NCBI RefSeq assembly: GCF_002019855.1
Contig: NZ_CM007717.1
Location: 3,869,636 to 3,933,635, forward strand
Length of the DNA stretch: 64,000 nucleotides
From: Streptomyces antibioticus
GTDB taxonomy: Bacteria; Actinomycetota; Actinomycetes; Streptomycetales; Streptomycetaceae
Reading direction: 5' to 3'
The notes below the pieces were generated by a model. That model did no database searches, was not told where the DNA came from, and saw nothing but the letters and a program-made list of their open reading frames with translations. The first letter of the stretch is position 1, and every line of letters begins with the position of its first letter. The position numbers and the translations under genes are program-made. Shown here piece after piece: positions 60,953-64,000 of the stretch.

Positions 60953-61459
60953 TCACACGACCTCGAAGGCGAACCCCTCGTAGGTCGACGCGTGACAGAC
61001 CGCGCCGCCGAGGTCCGCCGCCCCGCCCCGCTCGGCCGTCTCCTCGTACGGCCGCGCACAGCGGTCCAGTTCGCACCAGATCCGCTTGCCGCCGCCCTCG
61101 ACGCTCCAGCCCCAGCGGTCCGCGAGGCCGTCGACGAGGGCGAGGCCGCGGCCGTTGGTGGCCTCGTCGCCCGCGCAGCGGGGCACGGGGGCCCGCTCGC
61201 TGCTGTCGGCCACCTCCAGGCGGACGGTGGCCTCGCCGTCGCCGTCGTGGCCGGGCAGGGACAGCCGGAGCACGGCCGGACGCCCGGTGTGCAGCACGGC
61301 GTTGGTGACGAGTTCGGAGATGAGCAGGATCAGGGTCTCGGCGAGCGGCTCGTCGGGCCCTATGCCGGACCCGGCGAGGCGCGAACGGGCCCACCTGCGG
61401 GCGCGCCCCACCTCAGCGGGGTCGGGCCGGATCTCCAGTTGCACTTGAAGCACCTGCAC
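60953..61459 (-). CDS. HATPase-fold ATP-binding protein (RsbW/anti-sigma-like)
   Basis: 168 residues. LLISELVTNAVLHTG is an intact N-box, ATNGRGLALVDGLADRWG the G1/G2 loops, and WSVEGGGKRIWCELD the final strand. A probable serine kinase or anti-sigma factor; unlike the 41.9-kb protein its ATP site looks complete. GTG 61459. No HTH partner is adjacent. Confidence 0.87.
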   Translation of the reverse strand: MQVLQVQLEIRPDPAEVGRARRWARSRLAGSGIGPDEPLAETLILLISELVTNAVLHTGRPAVLRLSLPGHDGDGEATVRLEVADSSERAPVPRCAGDEATNGRGLALVDGLADRWGWSVEGGGKRIWCELDRCARPYEETAERGGAADLGGAVCHASTYEGFAFEVV

Positions 61460-61963
61460 CGCTCACACCATCCGAACCGGCGGACACATGGCCGTGCGCC
61501 ACGCAAGCCACGCGAGTCGCGTGCGCACCATGACGACGAGAGCCACGATCGTAGCCATTTTCTGCATGGCCAGAACAACGGCCAGAGGCAAGGTGACGGA
61601 ACGTGAATCCCTTACGAGACAGCTTGGTTGACGGACAGTCACCTCAACAAGCGCTTCGGGCATATTCCAGCGCGAAGGATTACTCGTGCGGCATACTGTG
61701 CGACGCTCGCCCAGGGGAGTCGAACAGGCGCGGTCCCGCCGCCCGTCGGCCCTGCGAGTGGCGGCGCACACCGCCGGATCCGGCTCCGCCCCGGGGGCGT
61801 CGCCGGCATGGCTCGTGCCGAGAACCACTCGCATCCCACAGAAGGTACCGGAGCACCCCGCCGACTCCGGGACGTGACGGGTCACGCATCGGACACAACC
61901 CGATATCGACGCTCAGTGATTCCGGTATGCCACAATCCGCGACATCCGTACGGCCGGGTTCCG
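61460..61963. other. 504-base gap between same-strand genes
   Basis: Lower GC than its surroundings and probably holding the promoter of the HATPase-like gene. A minus-strand frame ending at 61463, three bases before that gene's start, has a hydrophobic end (MATIVALVVMVRTRLAWLAW); codon bias is only moderate and no ribosome binding site is seen, so it is not called. Confidence 0.5.
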
Positions 61964-62893
61964 CTACCGGCCCGCCCCGGACAGCAGTTCGCGCGCGAGC
62001 AGCTCCTCGGCGTCCGCGCCGCCCCCCGCGCGGCGGGCGCGCACCCAGGCCCGTTTCAGCAGCAGATGGACGTCCGCCTCCCAGGTGAACCCCATGCCGC
62101 CGTGCACCTGGAGGCAGTCCCGGGCGCCGCGTACGGCCGCCTCGTCGGCCAGCAGACGGGCCGCCGCGATGTCGGCGGGGGCGGAGGTCACGGCGGCCGC
62201 GTAGAGGGCCGCACGGGCCGTCTCGACGCGCGCCAGCAGGTCCGCGCACAGATGCTGGACCGCCTGGAAGGCCCCGATCGGCCGTCCGAACTGCTCGCGG
62301 GTCCGCGCGTGTTCCACGGCCAGCTCGCACGCGCGCGTGGCGGTGCCGAGCTGCTCGGCGGCCGTGAGCAGGACGGCCACCGGGTCCGGGGCGCCCCGCG
62401 CGCGTACCCGGTGCAGCGGCGTCAGCGGGTCCACCGAGCGCAGCGCCACGGCCTCCCCGGGACCGGGCCCCTCGGCCTCCCCGGGCCCCTCGGTCCCCCC
62501 AGGTCCCTCGGTCTCCCCCAGGACGACGTCCGCCGCGTCCCGCCACTCCAGCAGTCCGCCGCCGTCGGCGGCCGCCACGACCGTCTCCCCCTCGGCCGCG
62601 CCGGGTACGGTCCCGGCGGCGAGGTGGGTGGCGATCAGGGGTCCCGGCAGCAGCACCCGGCCGGCCTCCTCGAACACCAACACCGCCTCCGGCAGGCCGA
62701 GTCCGACCCCGCCCTCCGCCTCCGGCAGCCGCAGCGCGAAGAACCCGGCCGCGCCCAGCTCCCGCCACAGCGCCCGGTCCAGGCCGGGCCGTCCGACGGC
62801 GGCGCGCAGCGCCTCCCGGTCGAATCGCCGGGCCAGCAGCTCACGCATCCCGGTCCGCAACGCCCGCTGGTCGTCGCTCAGTTGGAAACGCAT
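61964..62893 (-). CDS. Acyl-CoA dehydrogenase, small ChsE-like subunit
   Basis: 309 residues, shorter than usual (about 350-390) because the middle beta-domain is reduced to a Gly/Glu/Pro repeat (EGPGGTEGPGEAEGPGPGE, residues about 127-147). It has LSDDQRALRTGMRELL, EQFGRPIGAFQAVQHLCADLL and the QVHGGMGFTWEADVHLLLKR end without a catalytic Glu. Partner of the upstream acyl-CoA dehydrogenase, 14 bases away; together they should form an alpha2-beta2 enzyme. ATG 62893 after GGGGAG. Confidence 0.88.
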   Translation of the reverse strand: MRFQLSDDQRALRTGMRELLARRFDREALRAAVGRPGLDRALWRELGAAGFFALRLPEAEGGVGLGLPEAVLVFEEAGRVLLPGPLIATHLAAGTVPGAAEGETVVAAADGGGLLEWRDAADVVLGETEGPGGTEGPGEAEGPGPGEAVALRSVDPLTPLHRVRARGAPDPVAVLLTAAEQLGTATRACELAVEHARTREQFGRPIGAFQAVQHLCADLLARVETARAALYAAAVTSAPADIAAARLLADEAAVRGARDCLQVHGGMGFTWEADVHLLLKRAWVRARRAGGGADAEELLARELLSGAGR

Positions 62894-62907
62894 GTCATCT
62901 CCCCCGC

Positions 62908-64000
62908 TCAGCGCCCCCTGGGCAGGCCCAGGATCCGCTCGGCCACGATCGTCCGCTGGATCTGCGAGGTACCGGCCGCGATCGTGTACGACAGCGAGGA
63001 GAGCCGGTCGAGCACCCAGGGCCGGTCCAGGTCGAGGGCGTCGTCGCCCAGCACCTCGGCCGCCGCGTCGTACAGCTCCTGACGCGCGTGCGAGTACCTC
63101 AGTTTGAAGACCGAACCGCCGGGGCCGGGGACCCCGCCGGCCGCGGCCGCGCTCACGTTCCACTGCGTGAGGCGCCACAGGGCGCGGAACTCGGCGTCCA
63201 GCAGCCCGAGCCGCCGGCGCAGCGCCGGATCGTCCCAGCGGCCGTTGCGGCGCGCCTCACGGGCCAGTTCGCCGAGCACGCGCCGGCAGGCGACGACCTC
63301 GCCGACGAAGGCCGTGCCGCGCTCGAAGGACAGCGTCACCATCGTCACGCGCCAGCCGTCGTTCTCCTCCCCCACCCGGTGCGCGACCGGCACCCGCACG
63401 TCGTCGAGGAACACCTCGGCGAACTCGGCGGATCCGGCGAGCGTGCGCAGCGGGCGGACCGTCACCCCGGGCGCGTCCATGCGCAGCGCGAGCCAGGTGA
63501 TGCCCCGGTGCCTGGGGGCGGCCGGGTCGGTGCGCACCAGCAGTTCGCACCAGTCGGCGACCTCGGCGTGCGAGGTCCAGATCTTGGAGCCGCTCACCAC
63601 GTAGTCGTCGCCGTCGCGCCACGCGCGTGTGCGCAGCGACGCGAGGTCGGATCCGGCGCCGGGTTCGCTGAACCCCTGGCACCAGACCTCCTCGCCGCGC
63701 AGGATCGGCGGCAGCCAGCGCTCCCGTTGGGCCGCCGTCCCCTCGGCGGCGATGGTCGGACCCGCGTGCAGCAGTCCGACGAAGTTGGCGCCCACATAGG
63801 GCGCGCCGGCCCGCTCGGTCTCCTCCAGGAAGATCATCCGTACCGCCGGGGAGGCCGCCCAGTGCACGTCCGCGTACCCGGCGTCGTACAGGGTCCGCTG
63901 CCAGCCGAGGTCGTGCGCGCGGCGGCCCGGCCAGTCGTCCGGGGGCGGCGGGGGCGGGAGCGTGGGCAGCACCTTGCCCAGCCACTCCCGCAGCCGGGCA
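62908..64000 (-). CDS. Acyl-CoA dehydrogenase, large subunit, 5' end outside window
   Basis: At least 363 residues visible; the frame is open to the right edge and residues such as ARLREWLGKVLP show the start lies beyond it. VWCQGFSEPGAGSDLASLRT, KIWTSHAEVADWCELLV, FLDDVRVPVAHRVG and the end AGTSQIQRTIVAERILGLPRG match the large ChsE-like subunit. The 57.3-kb acyl-CoA dehydrogenase is a paralogue. Its operator, if any, is outside the window. Confidence 0.9.
   Translation of the reverse strand, partial: ARLREWLGKVLPTLPPPPPPDDWPGRRAHDLGWQRTLYDAGYADVHWAASPAVRMIFLEETERAGAPYVGANFVGLLHAGPTIAAEGTAAQRERWLPPILRGEEVWCQGFSEPGAGSDLASLRTRAWRDGDDYVVSGSKIWTSHAEVADWCELLVRTDPAAPRHRGITWLALRMDAPGVTVRPLRTLAGSAEFAEVFLDDVRVPVAHRVGEENDGWRVTMVTLSFERGTAFVGEVVACRRVLGELAREARRNGRWDDPALRRRLGLLDAEFRALWRLTQWNVSAAAAGGVPGPGGSVFKLRYSHARQELYDAAAEVLGDDALDLDRPWVLDRLSSLSYTIAAGTSQIQRTIVAERILGLPRGR

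Noticed and set aside
60665..61606. A His/Arg-rich plus-strand frame of 313 codons
   Set aside because: It is the CACCGG hexamer read in a non-coding frame plus antisense to the HATPase-like gene.
61463..61885. A 140-codon minus-strand frame before the HATPase-like gene
   Set aside because: The hydrophobic C-terminal part is suggestive, but there is no ribosome binding site, codon bias is weak and no family is recognisable.
10067..64000. A classical cholesterol/steroid ring-degradation cluster
   Set aside because: No 3-ketosteroid dehydrogenase, 9-alpha-hydroxylase, extradiol dioxygenase or Mce uptake genes are present; only beta-oxidation-like and redox genes resemble the steroid pathway.

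Overview
This is a high-GC actinobacterial chromosome segment, almost certainly Streptomyces. It carries a complete afsR/afsS/afsK/kbpA signalling set, leucine TTA codons that are rare enough to stand out, many GTG starts with GTGA/ATGA stop-start overlaps, F420/LLM enzymes, and two WhiJ-type HTH/DUF397/HATPase modules. No rRNA, tRNA, IS element or CRISPR array was found.

Layout. 0-4.7 kb: a multicopper oxidase cut by the left edge, a stand-alone malonyl-type acyltransferase, and divergent to it an acyl-CoA carboxylase beta/epsilon pair. 4.7-8.7 kb: an F420-type oxidoreductase, then a minus-strand cassette (read from 8.65 down to 5.6 kb) of an ESX-like small protein, a WXG-headed papain-like cysteine peptidase, a chagasin-like lipoprotein and a small unknown protein. 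It looks like an undescribed secreted-peptidase/inhibitor (toxin/immunity-like) system. 8.7-10.1 kb: an EEP hydrolase and a deazaflavin nitroreductase-like protein. 10.1-17.5 kb: a minus-strand catabolic operon (two amidohydrolases, two LLM oxidoreductases, SDR, aldehyde dehydrogenase). 17.7-21.1 kb: afsR and afsS. 21.2-23.7 kb: a phosphotransferase and argG. 23.8-27.8 kb: acyl-CoA ligase divergent from thiolase/DUF35/enoyl-CoA hydratase. 27.7-31.4 kb: a WhiJ-type module, an HTH protein and an orphan DUF433 antitoxin with a decayed PIN-toxin remnant. 31.5-35.7 kb: afsK, kbpA and a TetR regulator. 35.8-44.6 kb: Lrp/LysE, acyl-CoA dehydrogenase/thiolase, an expansin-like protein, a PNPOx-like protein, a second WhiJ-type module and a GNAT acetyltransferase. 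44.6-64 kb: more of the catabolic set (DUF35, DoxX-like, flavoprotein oxidases, ADP-forming acyl-CoA ligase, a crotonase with a 160-residue repeat insertion, flavin reductase, MFS/GlxA pair, alcohol dehydrogenase, SDR, cyclase, four-gene acyl-CoA dehydrogenase set). The right edge cuts an acyl-CoA dehydrogenase.

How it fits together. Twelve copies of a 15-bp palindrome close to CTGACGG-N-CCGTCAG lie in the promoter regions of the catabolic genes at 14.5, 17.5, 25.4, 38.8, 45.5, 48.6, 53.1 and 59.5 kb. They tie the scattered operons into one putative regulon, probably a TetR-type one. The enzyme set (CoA ligases, paired acyl-CoA dehydrogenases, SDRs, lipid-transfer thiolases with DUF35 partners, crotonases, amidohydrolases, LLM monooxygenases) fits beta-oxidation-like breakdown of an alicyclic or steroid-like acid. 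No recognisable ring-cleavage genes are present, so the substrate is open. This regulon is interleaved with the AfsK-AfsR-AfsS pathway that controls secondary metabolism.
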